Source: SZUA-100 sp965248135 (lineage in GTDB: Bacteria > Pseudomonadota > Alphaproteobacteria > Rhizobiales > Rhizobiaceae). From it: a stretch of DNA of 64,000 nucleotides. The stretch lies in NCBI GenBank assembly GCA_965248135.1, contig CBDFIN010000011.1:248001-312000 (forward strand). The letters run 5' to 3'. Position 1 is the first letter of the stretch. Each line of letters starts with the position of its first letter. The notes beneath the pieces are model-generated. The model saw only the letters and a program-made list of their open reading frames with translations, was not told where the DNA came from and did no database searches. The position numbers and the translations under genes are program-made. Positions 26,134-34,639 of this stretch are shown here, one piece after another.

Positions 26134-26302
26134 CTAGCGGAATGAATTTGACATTTGAGTCCCACTTGCAGCTTCATTCATTTTCAAATGTCGAATTCAA
26201 AAATTCCACTAGATTCAACAACTTGCTAGTGGTTCTTTTGATTCCAACATTTGCAAATATGGGTGCTGCAACGGGATGCAAATGTTGGAATCGAACCACT
26301 AG
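26134..26302. repeat. Paired-hairpin element, copy 1 (169 bp)
   Basis: Two imperfect palindromes, 26134-26212 and 26226-26302, each starting and ending with CTAG, joined by a 13-base linker. The second hairpin (stem with GATTCCAACATTTGC) is the same type as the right-hand hairpin of copies 2 and 3. The first has a diverged stem (GAATT[T/C]GACATTTGA) whose two arms still pair. Each hairpin carries a 4-base TTTT bulge on the arm next to the linker. Compared as reverse complement, the linker resembles that of the other copies. The right-hand CTAG supplies the stop codon of the antitoxin gene. Confidence 0.8.
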
Positions 26303-26589
26303 CGCAAATCAAGTGTAAGTCTTCGTCCCACCACCTTTGCTGCACGCGTCAGGGCGGCAAGTGTCACTTTGTCGTTGTCAGGATCGAGCAACCTGTCGAG
26401 CTGAGAACGACTTGTATCAAGGCGCTTTGCCATTTCCACTTTGGAAATACCCTTTTCCTGCATGGCATTCGCTAACTGATAGGCAATAACACGCTTTACG
26501 GCCTGTTCAGTGGTTTCGTTATAGGTGCCCTGCTCTTTAAGAAAATCAGAGAACAACGGCCCTACTTTGCCTTTTTCCATATCGGTCAT
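26299..26589 (-). CDS. XRE-family antitoxin
   Basis: A 96-residue helix-turn-helix protein; the DNA-binding region is KGISKVEMAKRLDTSRSQLDRL, followed by the C-terminal TRAAKVVGRRLTLDLR. Its ATG at 26589 overlaps the toxin stop (TAATG), the toxin-first order of HigBA-type modules. It should neutralise the toxin and repress the module's promoter. The TAG stop comes from the CTAG end of repeat copy 1, so the C-terminus may have been altered by that insertion. Confidence 0.85.
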   Translation of the reverse strand: MTDMEKGKVGPLFSDFLKEQGTYNETTEQAVKRVIAYQLANAMQEKGISKVEMAKRLDTSRSQLDRLLDPDNDKVTLAALTRAAKVVGRRLTLDLR

Positions 26590-26879
26590 TATTCCAGTCC
26601 TTTCATTCGTTTGACAGCAACATCCAGTTCGTGGTTTGGCGTTTTCTGACTTTTTTTGATAAATCCGTGCAACAGCACCATCGCGCCGCCATGCACACAG
26701 AAAAACACCCGCGATATGCGCCCGTTCGGTAGTCTTGTCCTGATCTCCCACAGTCCCTTGTGGCCTTTGATCGAGCGACATAACGGCATGCCGATAGGCC
26801 AGCCAAATTCAGCAGTGCGAATGTCATCACCAATAGCCTTGCGGTCTTCGTCTGAAAGTCCCACAAGCCATTCCCTCAC
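26589..26879 (-). CDS. RelE/HigB-type toxin (Gp49-like), shortened N-terminus
   Basis: A 96-residue type II toxin, probably a ribosome-dependent mRNA interferase. Typical segments are REWLVGLSDEDRKAIGDDI, GWPIGMPLCRSI, GLWEIRTRLPNGRISRVFF and HGFIKKSQKTP. The start is a GTG at 26879. Upstream, the same frame runs back to an ATG at 26951 and encodes PARFFESDTG, which looks like the family's usual N-terminus, but a TGA (26888-26886) interrupts it. So the toxin either begins at the GTG or is inactive. Confidence 0.72.
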   Translation of the reverse strand: MREWLVGLSDEDRKAIGDDIRTAEFGWPIGMPLCRSIKGHKGLWEIRTRLPNGRISRVFFCVHGGAMVLLHGFIKKSQKTPNHELDVAVKRMKGLE

Positions 26880-26941
26880 GGGAAATCACCCGGTATCACT
26901 TTCAAAAAACCGCGCTGGTATTTGCTTGTCTGTCACAAAGT

Positions 26942-26970
26942 AATGTACCATAAAAAGTACATATTGTCAA
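26942..26970 (-). promoter_or_regulatory. Promoter and operator of the toxin-antitoxin pair
   Basis: On the minus strand TTGACA (26970-26965) and TACATT (26947-26942) are separated by exactly 17 bases. Between and overlapping them is an inverted repeat, ATGTAC / GTACAT (26943-26962). This is the usual layout for autorepression by the antitoxin. A transcript from here would begin downstream of the ATG at 26951, which favours the GTG start of the toxin. Confidence 0.6.
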
Positions 26971-26983
26971 CTTTTTCTTCGAA

Positions 26984-27103
26984 TTAGCTGGGTGGGTTGT
27001 TAATTTCCCCTGTAATAATATTATCTACTCTGTCTGAAGCCAGAACTTGTGCAAAATTCAATACGGAGCCAAGAAATATACAAAATCCGGTAACGTTCTT
27101 CAT
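26984..27103 (-). CDS. Putative small secreted peptide downstream of higA
   Basis: A 39-residue frame beginning MKNVTGFCIFLGSVLNFAQV, with a basic N-terminus, a hydrophobic core and an ALA-like context (VLA before SDRVDN) typical of a Sec signal peptide. This leaves a mature peptide of about 17 residues ending NNPPS. The ATG is 3 bases after the higA stop with GAGAG between, so it would be translationally coupled. It has no recognised family. It may be the remnant of a longer secreted protein. Confidence 0.4.
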   Translation of the reverse strand: MKNVTGFCIFLGSVLNFAQVLASDRVDNIITGEINNPPS

Positions 27104-27106
27104 CTC

Positions 27107-27430
27107 TCACACCAGCCTCGGCTGCTCTGGTTTGGCTACAGAAGGCATAAACCGTTTCAGCCCCTTGGTGATCTCGGATTCCCGCTTGCGAATTTTGGCA
27201 GCATCATAATTGGCCTGCATCCGTAGCCAATTGTCAGCTGTGGAACCAAAGACAGCTTCCAGCCTCACCGCCATTTCGGGCGATACGGAAGCCGTGTCGT
27301 TGTTGATCAGATTGTTGAGGGTCTGACGGGTTACGCCAAGATGCTTGGCCGCATCAGTGACGGTGATTTCCAGTTCCTCGATCATGTTGCCAACCATGTC
27401 ACCGGGTCGGCTCGGAGAGTGCATACGCAT
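27107..27430 (-). CDS. higA: HigA-type antitoxin
   Basis: A 107-residue protein of the VapI/HigA class. The helix-turn-helix covers TVTDAAKHLGVTRQTLNNLI, followed by SPEMAVRLEAVFGSTADNWL, the family signature after the HTH. It follows the HigB-type toxin gene by 11 bases in the same orientation. It should bind and neutralise HigB and repress the operon. The module sits directly upstream of the other toxin-antitoxin pair. Confidence 0.9.
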   Translation of the reverse strand: MRMHSPSRPGDMVGNMIEELEITVTDAAKHLGVTRQTLNNLINNDTASVSPEMAVRLEAVFGSTADNWLRMQANYDAAKIRKRESEITKGLKRFMPSVAKPEQPRLV

Positions 27431-27441
27431 GGTTTTACCTC

Positions 27442-27720
27442 CTAATGGTAATCTTCATAGTTCACGTCATTGGCTTTGCCGTTTTCAAACGTGAAGGCTA
27501 TTCGCCAGTTTGCCCTTACAGTGACAGACCAGTCCCCTGCCCTGTCGCCTGTAAGCTGATGGAGATGAAACGTTGCAAGATTCATATCCTCAATATCCTG
27601 AGCGGCATTCAACGCGGTCAGAATATCGGCCACTTTTCGGTGATGCTCGGGAGCAATTTTTCTGGCATCTCCACGATCAAAGTACCGTTTCAATCCACGA
27701 TGTTTAAAGCTAGCGATCAT
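27442..27720 (-). CDS. higB: HigB-type toxin (RelE superfamily)
   Basis: A 92-residue toxin starting MIASFKHRGLKRYFDRGDAR, the classic HigB N-terminus, with LATFHLHQLTGDRAGDWSV and the conserved RANWRIAFTFENG core, ending NYEDYH. HigB cleaves mRNA on the translating ribosome. An in-frame start at 27771 is rejected because the family begins at the Met at 27720. It forms an intact pair with higA. Confidence 0.9.
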   Translation of the reverse strand: MIASFKHRGLKRYFDRGDARKIAPEHHRKVADILTALNAAQDIEDMNLATFHLHQLTGDRAGDWSVTVRANWRIAFTFENGKANDVNYEDYH

Positions 27721-27955
27721 GTGGTTACCAATTGTAGTATGACAATAGTCACTTGTCAATAATTTCAGCAACTTAATCCCGCCGACTTAACAAAACCGAC
27801 AGTCCTCTAAAACTCTGACTGGACCAAGGCCATGGCACTATCGCGTCAACACAAACGCATCTTGAGTTTATCTGTTGATGGAGCGGTGCTTTGATGCGGT
27901 TTCATGTAATGATAGCGGCGGCGAATCGGAACAAAGAGTGAATGGGAGAAATCTG

Positions 27956-29182
27956 TTGACGGCAACCACTGGATTTAATCGCGCCCCAACATCCTCCTCC
28001 TACGATGTGATTATCGTCGGCGGGGCGATGATGGGTTCGTCGACGGCCTGGTTCCTGTCTGACAGTGCCGATTTCGATGGTTCGGTGCTGGTTTTGGAGA
28101 TGGACCCGAGCTACGAAAACTGTTCGACATCCCACACCAATTCCTGCATGCGCCAACAGTTCAGCAGCGAACTGAATGTGCGCATTTCGCAATTTGCCGC
28201 TGATTTTGTCGAAAACCTGCGCGACTATATGGGCGGAGACGACCGGGTTCCCGAGCTTGCTATCCAAAGCTATGGCTATATGTATCTGGCCGACAATGAC
28301 GCATTTGCCGATGTGTTGCGCCAGAATCACCGGGTTCAGCATGCGGCCGGCGCGGGCACCAGGTTGATGAGCGCCGAAGAAATCAAGCAAGAATATCCGT
28401 TTTACCAACTCGACGATATCGTCCTTGGCAGTCACAACCCGATTGACGAGGGCTATTGGGATTGTGTCGCCGTGTTTGACTGGTGGCGGCGCCAGTCGCG
28501 CGAACGCGGTATCGAATTTGTCGCCAATGAAGTGGTGGCGATGACCAAAAACGCCTCCGGCACAAGGGTGGAAAGCGTCACGCTGAAGTCCGGTGAGATC
28601 ATCTCATGTGACTATTTGGTCAACGCCTCGGGTCCGCGGGCGGCTTTGACGGCGCGGATGGTGGGCATTGACATTCCGGTCGAGCCGCGCAAGCGCTTTA
28701 CTTATATTTTCTCAGCCGCCCAACCGCTCGACCGTGAACTGCCGCTCACCATCGACCCTTCCGGTGTACATATGCGCCAGGATGGCCAAAAAACCTATCT
28801 GGCCGGTGGTCACAGCGAACATGATCCCCCGGTCGAATTCGATGATTTCAACATGGATCATTCGCTTTGGCAGGAACATATCTGGCCTGCCATCGCCGCG
28901 CGGATCCCACAGTTTGAAGCCATCAAGGTGATCAATGAATGGGCCGGCCACTATGCCTACAACACCTTCGACCACAACGCCGTTGTCGGGCCACATACTG
29001 AAATCGAAAATTTCATCTTCCTGAACGGATTTTCCGGCCATGGTCTTCAACAGTCCCCCGCCATGGGGCGCGGCACGGCCGAGCTTATCACCTATGGCGA
29101 ATTCCGCAGTCTCGATCTCTCACCCTATTATTTTCAGCGTATCGCGATGAACGAACCGTTTATCGAGAAAGCCATTATCTGA
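27956..29182 (+). CDS. FAD-dependent oxidoreductase (DAO family)
   Basis: A flavoprotein of about 408 residues with an N-terminal YDVIIVGGAMMGSSTAWFL dinucleotide fold, a TSHTNSCMRQQF segment typical of DAO-family enzymes such as FOXRED1 and sarcosine/dimethylglycine dehydrogenases, and a C-terminal FLNGFSGHGLQQSPAMGR FAD contact. The substrate is unknown. The TTG at 27956 is chosen because GGGAG lies 7 bases upstream; the frame also has a GTG at 27938 and an ATG at 27875. It stands alone at the right edge of the accessory patch. Confidence 0.82.
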   Translation: MTATTGFNRAPTSSSYDVIIVGGAMMGSSTAWFLSDSADFDGSVLVLEMDPSYENCSTSHTNSCMRQQFSSELNVRISQFAADFVENLRDYMGGDDRVPELAIQSYGYMYLADNDAFADVLRQNHRVQHAAGAGTRLMSAEEIKQEYPFYQLDDIVLGSHNPIDEGYWDCVAVFDWWRRQSRERGIEFVANEVVAMTKNASGTRVESVTLKSGEIISCDYLVNASGPRAALTARMVGIDIPVEPRKRFTYIFSAAQPLDRELPLTIDPSGVHMRQDGQKTYLAGGHSEHDPPVEFDDFNMDHSLWQEHIWPAIAARIPQFEAIKVINEWAGHYAYNTFDHNAVVGPHTEIENFIFLNGFSGHGLQQSPAMGRGTAELITYGEFRSLDLSPYYFQRIAMNEPFIEKAII

Positions 29183-29520
29183 CCGATTTTTGAAAGGGTG
29201 ATTCGATCAGCGGCATGATTATACGGCCTGGTTGATTGGATATTCACGGCCATTTCTCGGTCATCCATGCGCCTGTCGCACTGCTGTGGGGGTTAATATA
29301 GCGGGATTGGTTTATTACGATGCCGCTATCAGGAGCGCACCGCGACCGGCGCTTGCGCGCCGCCCCCGCGGAGGCCTGGGCGTAGCCCAAATTGGCCGTG
29401 AACGAAAAAACAAATGGTTGAATCAAGTTTAGGTCGTTTAGCTATATCGAGGCCGCCGCACCGTCACTCGTCTTTTTTATTAAATGGTCTGAGTGCAAGA
29501 AAATTCGGTCAAAACTCTGC
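29183..29520. other. Gene-free gap with a GC-rich core and a 10-bp inverted repeat
   Basis: The gap between the FAD oxidoreductase and the phosphate transporter contains no supported gene. A very GC-rich block (about 29330-29385) is bracketed by TTCACGGCCA at 29243-29252 and its reverse complement TGGCCGTGAA at 29393-29402. The span of 160 bp could be a decayed mobile fragment, but nothing else supports that. Confidence 0.35.
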
Positions 29521-31005
29521 CTATTTCGGGCGCGAAAACTGCTGGTAGATAAAGCTGAGTTTCGCCTTTATCTCCTTGTTGTGGCGCTTGTTTTCAATGG
29601 TACTTGGCAGCATTTTCCACTCATCACCTGACTGTTCCAGCGCATCGGCCACGGCCCATTTAAAATCAAAGTGACGGCCGCTGAGCTTGCCGACCGCTGC
29701 AATCTGGCCGGCGGTCATCCAATCGGGAACCAATGTATCGACAATATCCGGGGCGATGAAAATATCGGCTGCTTCCGAATATTTAAGTATCTTTTCCTGC
29801 TGATCGCCGCTCAGGTATGTCCGTTCGTCGATGGCACGCAGAAAACCTTGCGCTGAAGTGAATTTTCTGCCCTTCAAACCGATCAGTTCTTCGACCGGTA
29901 AAGCGCATTTTTCCATATAGTTCAGGACCTTCGGAGAAAGCGAATAGTGAACCTCGGTGTAGACCTTTTGCTTAAATACGTTCTGTAGAAAGAACAGGGC
30001 GGTAAAACACAATATGGCGGAAATCAGCGGCGTTGTAACCCAGCCCATGGAAATGTTGCCGAGCACCCGCCATTTGACATTCCTGCCACCCTTTAGAAGC
30101 CCGATACCTATGACGGCTCCGACCACGGCTTGCGAACTGGAAACCGGAACCAGCGGGATGGTCGGTAAACCGTTGCTGGCAAGAAAATATTCAAGACCCT
30201 CGGAAGCAAACAGAGTAAGGACGATTGAATGGGCAATGACAACAACCCATGCCGCCACCGGTGAGAGTGGCATCAACCCGCCGCCGACGGTCAACATGAC
30301 CCGTTTTGAATAGGTAAATACGCCAACTGCGATAGCAATGGCGCCAAGCAGGAACAATTGCTGTATGCCCGTTATGGTAAAAACGCCAGCGACCGAAAAA
30401 TCAGTAAAAGGTGAAGCCGGGACAAACACCCCCATGACGTTGGCGATATTGTTGGCGCCGAGTGAATAGGAACCGAACGCGCCGGCAATAATAAGCGCAA
30501 TTCTGGTATAAATATCTCGCCGCAAAATGTGCAGATTGGCGCGCGCCAAAAGCCGCTGGGTGGCAACATACAAGGGCGCTGCGATAGCGGCGGCAAGCAC
30601 CGGACATGCAACCCAGGTAAACAGAATTTTGCCCAGTGCCGAGGTGTCTGTCACGGAACCGCTGAACAGATTCCAACCAATAATAGCGCCAACAATCGCC
30701 TGGCTGGTTGAAACCGGCAGCTCCAGTTTGGTCATCACATAAACGGTGATTGCCGCCGCCAGCGCCGCCATGAAAGAGCCTGCTAAAGCATTGATTGAAC
30801 CCAGTTTTCCAAGTGTGTGGGCCGCCCCCGCACCGCTTAGCACGGAACCAAGGATGACAAAAACACTACATACAATTGCCGCCGTGGTGAATTGCACCAT
30901 ACGGGTGCCGACGGCTGTGCCAAACACATTTGCCGCGTCATTAGCACCGAGCGACCATCCAAGAAACAGCCCGCTGGTCAGGAATATAAATACCGTAAAG
31001 TCCAT
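29521..31005 (-). CDS. pit: PiT-family inorganic phosphate transporter
   Basis: A 494-residue inner membrane symporter for phosphate (possibly as a metal-phosphate complex). The two PiT signatures are visible in the inverted halves: SLGANDAANVFGTAVG near the N-terminus and SLGANNIANVMGVF in the first third, with STSQAIVGAIIG and SSSQAVVGAVIG as the matching internal repeat. A hydrophilic C-terminal extension (about residues 370-494) is longer than in E. coli PitA. A DUF47 gene lies 13 bases upstream, the standard partner. Confidence 0.92.
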   Translation of the reverse strand: MDFTVFIFLTSGLFLGWSLGANDAANVFGTAVGTRMVQFTTAAIVCSVFVILGSVLSGAGAAHTLGKLGSINALAGSFMAALAAAITVYVMTKLELPVSTSQAIVGAIIGWNLFSGSVTDTSALGKILFTWVACPVLAAAIAAPLYVATQRLLARANLHILRRDIYTRIALIIAGAFGSYSLGANNIANVMGVFVPASPFTDFSVAGVFTITGIQQLFLLGAIAIAVGVFTYSKRVMLTVGGGLMPLSPVAAWVVVIAHSIVLTLFASEGLEYFLASNGLPTIPLVPVSSSQAVVGAVIGIGLLKGGRNVKWRVLGNISMGWVTTPLISAILCFTALFFLQNVFKQKVYTEVHYSLSPKVLNYMEKCALPVEELIGLKGRKFTSAQGFLRAIDERTYLSGDQQEKILKYSEAADIFIAPDIVDTLVPDWMTAGQIAAVGKLSGRHFDFKWAVADALEQSGDEWKMLPSTIENKRHNKEIKAKLSFIYQQFSRPK

Positions 31006-31018
31006 ATCTGGCAGCCGC

Positions 31019-31681
31019 TCAGGTCGAACGTTTCAAAGTGTAAATTGCCAGATTATCGGCGACATTTTCCGCCCGGTTTGATGAATCCTCGACCCGATCG
31101 CAGAAATAGCGCAGGTGTATCTTGTGCTCCAGTGGCAGATCAGAACTAAAAATCTTGGTCTTCAATCGGGTGCTTATCTTGTCAGCCTCGGTTTCGAAAA
31201 ACATCACTTTGACATTGTGGTCGCGCACCGCTTCGATATTGGTGAAAAATGCCCGCGACGCCATGATCAGTGAATCGACACATGCGGTCGAAGTTTTTGC
31301 AAGCGCCTTGAAATCCTTATGGTAAGGGTGCGGGATATCAGGCCTTTCGACCGCGATGCGAAAGCAGTTTCCCTGGTATAGATTTAAGATGCCGTCCAGC
31401 CCCTCGATCAGGCTCAACACATCGCCACGCAGGTCCGGGATCAGGGTTTGCTCATAAAGGCGTGTTTCAATTTCCTTTTTCAACTCGTCATTGCGGGTCT
31501 CTAACAGGCTCACCTCACTAACGGTTTCATTGAATTCTTCGCTATATCCATCGCGCAAATAGGATTTAAAAGCGCGCTCAAATATGAGGCTGGCTTCAAT
31601 CACGCGATCCATGAATTCATCGAATTGCGCTTCGAGCATCTTGGTTCTGCCGAACAGAACCGGCCGACCTCTGCCTAACAT
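31019..31681 (-). CDS. DUF47/PhoU-like phosphate transport regulator
   Basis: A 220-residue all-helical protein of the PhoU-like DUF47 family, which pairs with Pit transporters and is thought to limit phosphate uptake. Family segments include LRGDVLSLIEGLDGILN in the middle and HLRYFCDRVEDSSNRAENV near the C-terminus. The ATG at 31681 is chosen because GGAGG lies just before it; an in-frame ATG at 31708 would add nine residues. It is cotranscribed with pit. Confidence 0.87.
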   Translation of the reverse strand: MLGRGRPVLFGRTKMLEAQFDEFMDRVIEASLIFERAFKSYLRDGYSEEFNETVSEVSLLETRNDELKKEIETRLYEQTLIPDLRGDVLSLIEGLDGILNLYQGNCFRIAVERPDIPHPYHKDFKALAKTSTACVDSLIMASRAFFTNIEAVRDHNVKVMFFETEADKISTRLKTKIFSSDLPLEHKIHLRYFCDRVEDSSNRAENVADNLAIYTLKRST

Positions 31682-31841
31682 ATGGCCTCCACGAGTTTCA
31701 GTAGCCATGCCCTGCGGCTATACACGCGGGGCTTTTTTCCATTAATTGGGTGGCGTACACTATACACAAGGCCGGTTTTGTCCAACACTGTATTGACGCA
31801 GCGCCTGAGATATCAACACCCATGGCCGAAAAAGGAAACGG

Positions 31842-32042
31842 ATGATGAGCAAGAGAGAGCTTCCCTCCAAGGAGGTACGTAGAATTATCAAGGACATTGC
31901 TCCTGATCTGCAAAGGCTGCTCGAACTGCTGGATGAATATGACGACGATGATCACACCGACAGTGTCGTCGACGACAGTATCCGCACCGGCGCCCGCAGC
32001 CTGCTCATCGCCAAACGCATCATCAAAGAGAACAAAAAATAG
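31842..32042 (+). CDS. Small charged protein of unknown function
   Basis: A 66-residue hydrophilic protein with a basic N-terminal helix (SKRELPSKEVRRIIKDI), an acidic patch (DEYDDDDHTDSVVDDS) and a basic tail (AKRIIKENKK). I recognise no family. An AAAGGAAACGG sequence precedes a double ATG (31842/31845), which supports translation. It diverges from the DUF47-pit pair and sits next to an IS fragment. Confidence 0.5.
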   Translation: MMSKRELPSKEVRRIIKDIAPDLQRLLELLDEYDDDDHTDSVVDDSIRTGARSLLIAKRIIKENKK

Positions 32043-32239
32043 ACCGTTGGCTGGAACTCGTTTTGCTCAAACCATACAATTTCTGTGAAAATGGTTTTAG
32101 TCACGGTAGTCAATCTGGCGCCGGCGTGCTCGTGATGACGGTCTTCGGTATCTGCCATGCTGAAGGTGGCAAATTCCGAAGTGAAGCGGCCGATATTTGT
32201 CAGTAGCACATAGAGTTGGCCGGTTTTAGTAGCACACGA

Positions 32240-32560
32240 ATTGACCGTTTTCTTTATTCGTTTACGGGAAACGGTTTTCCGTTTCCTTTCGCTTGTCCTT
32301 TCATCTGAGCATCGCTGCAGCGGTTGGGTCAAGGGTGGTTTGCCACCGCGAAGCGGCTTGCCCTTGAGGTATCGGCTGACCGTCTTGCGCCAGACACCGA
32401 GATGTTGTGCCGTTTCGGTGATGCTCAGCCCCGAGGCCAAGTCCAAAATCATCCGCGCCCGCAGGACAATTCCCTGTGCGCTGAGAGTGAACGTACCAGA
32501 TGCTCCAATTCTTCCTGCTCGCTTAAACAAATTGCTGCCGCTGCAACGCCTATTCTTCAA
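32240..32560 (-). pseudogene. IS630-type transposase N-terminal fragment
   Basis: The minus frame from 32560 encodes a helix-turn-helix resembling the N-terminus of IS630/IS-Tc1 transposases: LSAQGIVLRARMILDLASGL, then SITETAQHLGVWRKTVSRYL. It continues with a basic GKPLRGGKPPLTQP segment. After about residue 105 the similarity ends; no DDE catalytic domain follows and the frame runs over the opposite-strand 66-residue gene. The remaining bases to purD (to 32783) hold no gene, only a weak hairpin at 32630-32662. Confidence 0.6.
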
Positions 32561-32783
32561 AACGAATCAATCGCTTCAGCAAATCAACTTAAAACGCTGT
32601 TGAAAACCCCAAACCAAACGAGTCAATAATTCAGCCCGCGTGCACTAGCAGCACGGACTGAAACAATACGGCATCCCCCATGCAAAATATGCGCATGAGC
32701 CAATCCTGCGCTACCATTCCGGCATAGCGGCTGATAGGACATGGATAATTTTATCATTCACCATGCATGGGGGCCTTGACATT

Positions 32784-34052
32784 ATGAATGTCTTGCTGGT
32801 CGGTGGCGGTGGCCGCGAACACGCGCTCGCCTGGAAGCTGAAACAGTCGCCACTGCTTGACAAGCTCTTTTGCGCGCCGGGCAATGCCGGCATCGCCAAT
32901 GTTGCAGAGTGTCTTGGCCTCGACATTACCAATCATGACGCGGTGATTTCGTTTTGCCGTGAAAAAGACATTGGTCTTGTGGTCGTCGGTCCAGAACAGC
33001 CGCTGGTTGAAGGACTGGTCGATAGTGTCGAGGCCGCCGGCATCACAGCCTTCGGCCCAACCGCCAAAGCTGCCGAGCTGGAAGGCTCCAAAGGTTTCAC
33101 CAAGGACCTTTGTGCTAAAAAAAACATCCCCACCGCCACCTATCAGCGCTTTACTTCTGCCACAAAGGCCAAAGCCCACGCGACCGGCCAGCCATTGCCG
33201 CTGGTCATCAAGGCCGATGGACTGGCGGCGGGCAAGGGCGTGGTCATTGCCGAAACGATGGAGCAGGCGACGCAAGCCATAGACAAGTGCCTTGATGGTT
33301 TAGAAGGTGCAGCACTGGTGATGGAAGAATATCTTGAAGGCGAAGAGGCCAGCCTGTTTTTCCTGTGTGATGGGAAGTCCGCGATGTTTTTCGGCACCGC
33401 CCAAGACCATAAACGCGTGGGAGAGGGAGATACCGGCCCTAATACCGGAGGCATGGGGGCCTATTCGCCAGCACCGGTGATGAGTAAAGCGCTTATCGAC
33501 CAGGCTGTCGAAGAGATCATCGAGCCAACCCTTGAAGGCATGAGGGAAATTGGCGCACCATTTTCAGGCGTGCTCTATGCCGGCTTGATGATCGACAAAG
33601 AAGGGCCGAAACTGATCGAATATAATGTGCGCTTTGGCGATCCCGAGTGTCAGGTATTGATGATGCGGCTTGAAAGCGATCTGCTGCCATTGCTATTGGC
33701 CGCTGCCGAAGGGCGGCTGGGCGAAATGGAGGCGCAATGGTCTTCAGATACGGCGCTTACCATTGTTCTGGCCTCAAAAGGTTATCCGGGTGCTTATAAA
33801 AAGGACACGGTGATTACAGGCCTTGAAGGTCTGGACAATGAGCACTTAACAGTTTTCCACGCCGGTACGGCGATCAACGGGAAAGACCTTGTTGCCACCG
33901 GCGGACGGGTGCTCAATGTAACGGCGCTTGGCGCGACCATCATCGAGGCTCGCGAACGGGCCTATGGTGTGGTCGAAAAGATAGACTGGGCAGAAGGTTT
34001 TTACCGGCGTGATATCGGCTGGCGAGCGGTTGAACGGTGTAGAGAACAATAG
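32784..34052 (+). CDS. purD: Phosphoribosylamine-glycine ligase
   Basis: PurD joins glycine to 5-phosphoribosylamine with ATP in de novo purine synthesis. At 422 residues it has the family length, with MNVLLVGGGGREHALAWKL at the N-terminus, the GPEQPLVEGLVD segment, the ATP-grasp region (LVIKADGLAAGKGVVIAE) and NVRFGDPECQVLM with metal ligands. The start is at 32784; an in-frame ATG at 32763 would add seven atypical residues. No PurR-like site was seen upstream. Confidence 0.96.
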   Translation: MNVLLVGGGGREHALAWKLKQSPLLDKLFCAPGNAGIANVAECLGLDITNHDAVISFCREKDIGLVVVGPEQPLVEGLVDSVEAAGITAFGPTAKAAELEGSKGFTKDLCAKKNIPTATYQRFTSATKAKAHATGQPLPLVIKADGLAAGKGVVIAETMEQATQAIDKCLDGLEGAALVMEEYLEGEEASLFFLCDGKSAMFFGTAQDHKRVGEGDTGPNTGGMGAYSPAPVMSKALIDQAVEEIIEPTLEGMREIGAPFSGVLYAGLMIDKEGPKLIEYNVRFGDPECQVLMMRLESDLLPLLLAAAEGRLGEMEAQWSSDTALTIVLASKGYPGAYKKDTVITGLEGLDNEHLTVFHAGTAINGKDLVATGGRVLNVTALGATIIEARERAYGVVEKIDWAEGFYRRDIGWRAVERCREQ

Positions 34053-34087
34053 CTGATGAGGTCGGCGCCAGAAGATTTCTCGGGAAT

Positions 34088-34639
34088 TTAAACCGCCGGC
34101 GGGCTCTGCTGTGCCATTTCCCAACCGCTTTCAAAAGCCTTCTCGTTGAGCGCCAGAAATGCGCCGGGCGAGCGCTTCTTCAGCGCTTCGCCAATGGTCT
34201 CACGATCACATAGATCACCCATTGCCGTTAGCGCCCCAAGGGAAATGATATTGGCAATGCGCCTGCTTCCCAGTCTGATCGCGGTCTCGGAAATCGGCAA
34301 TTCTATCAGGTGGAAATCCCCTTTCGGCGGATCAGTGACCGTTTTGGCGTCGGTAATAACAATGGCGTTTTGCTTTATCATGCCGCGCGATGTTTCAACC
34401 GCCACCTGATCGAGGATAACCACGTAATCAAGAGCGGTCGCGAGCGGAAAGTCGGCCTCGCCATCGCTGATGACAAGATCGGAACGAGACAGGCCGCCGC
34501 GCGATGTCGGCTCATAACTTTGCGATTGAGCGACCGAACGGCCTTCGGCGATCAACGCATTGGACAGGATACCGGCGGCCAAAATGAGGCCCTGTCCGCC
34601 GGCACCGCTCAACCTGATTTCGGCGGTTTCATGCATCAT
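34088..34639 (-). CDS. korC: 2-oxoacid:ferredoxin oxidoreductase, gamma subunit
   Basis: A 183-residue protein of the POR gamma family: EIRLSGAGGQGLILAAGIL at the N-terminus, SQSYEPTSRGGLSRSDLVIS, and a nucleotide-fold core. It forms the CoA-binding part of 2-oxoglutarate- or related oxidoreductases. It overlaps korB by 11 bases and is the last gene of the ior-kor operon. Whether the substrate is 2-oxoglutarate or another 2-oxoacid cannot be decided from the sequence. Confidence 0.87.
   Translation of the reverse strand: MMHETAEIRLSGAGGQGLILAAGILSNALIAEGRSVAQSQSYEPTSRGGLSRSDLVISDGEADFPLATALDYVVILDQVAVETSRGMIKQNAIVITDAKTVTDPPKGDFHLIELPISETAIRLGSRRIANIISLGALTAMGDLCDRETIGEALKKRSPGAFLALNEKAFESGWEMAQQSPPAV

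Noticed and set aside
26134..26302. CRISPR-like repeats in copy 1
   Set aside because: The repeats are two hairpins of one element, with no regular spacer series and no cas genes.
32630..32662. Rho-independent terminator near the IS630 fragment
   Set aside because: Imperfect stem and no following T-run on either strand.
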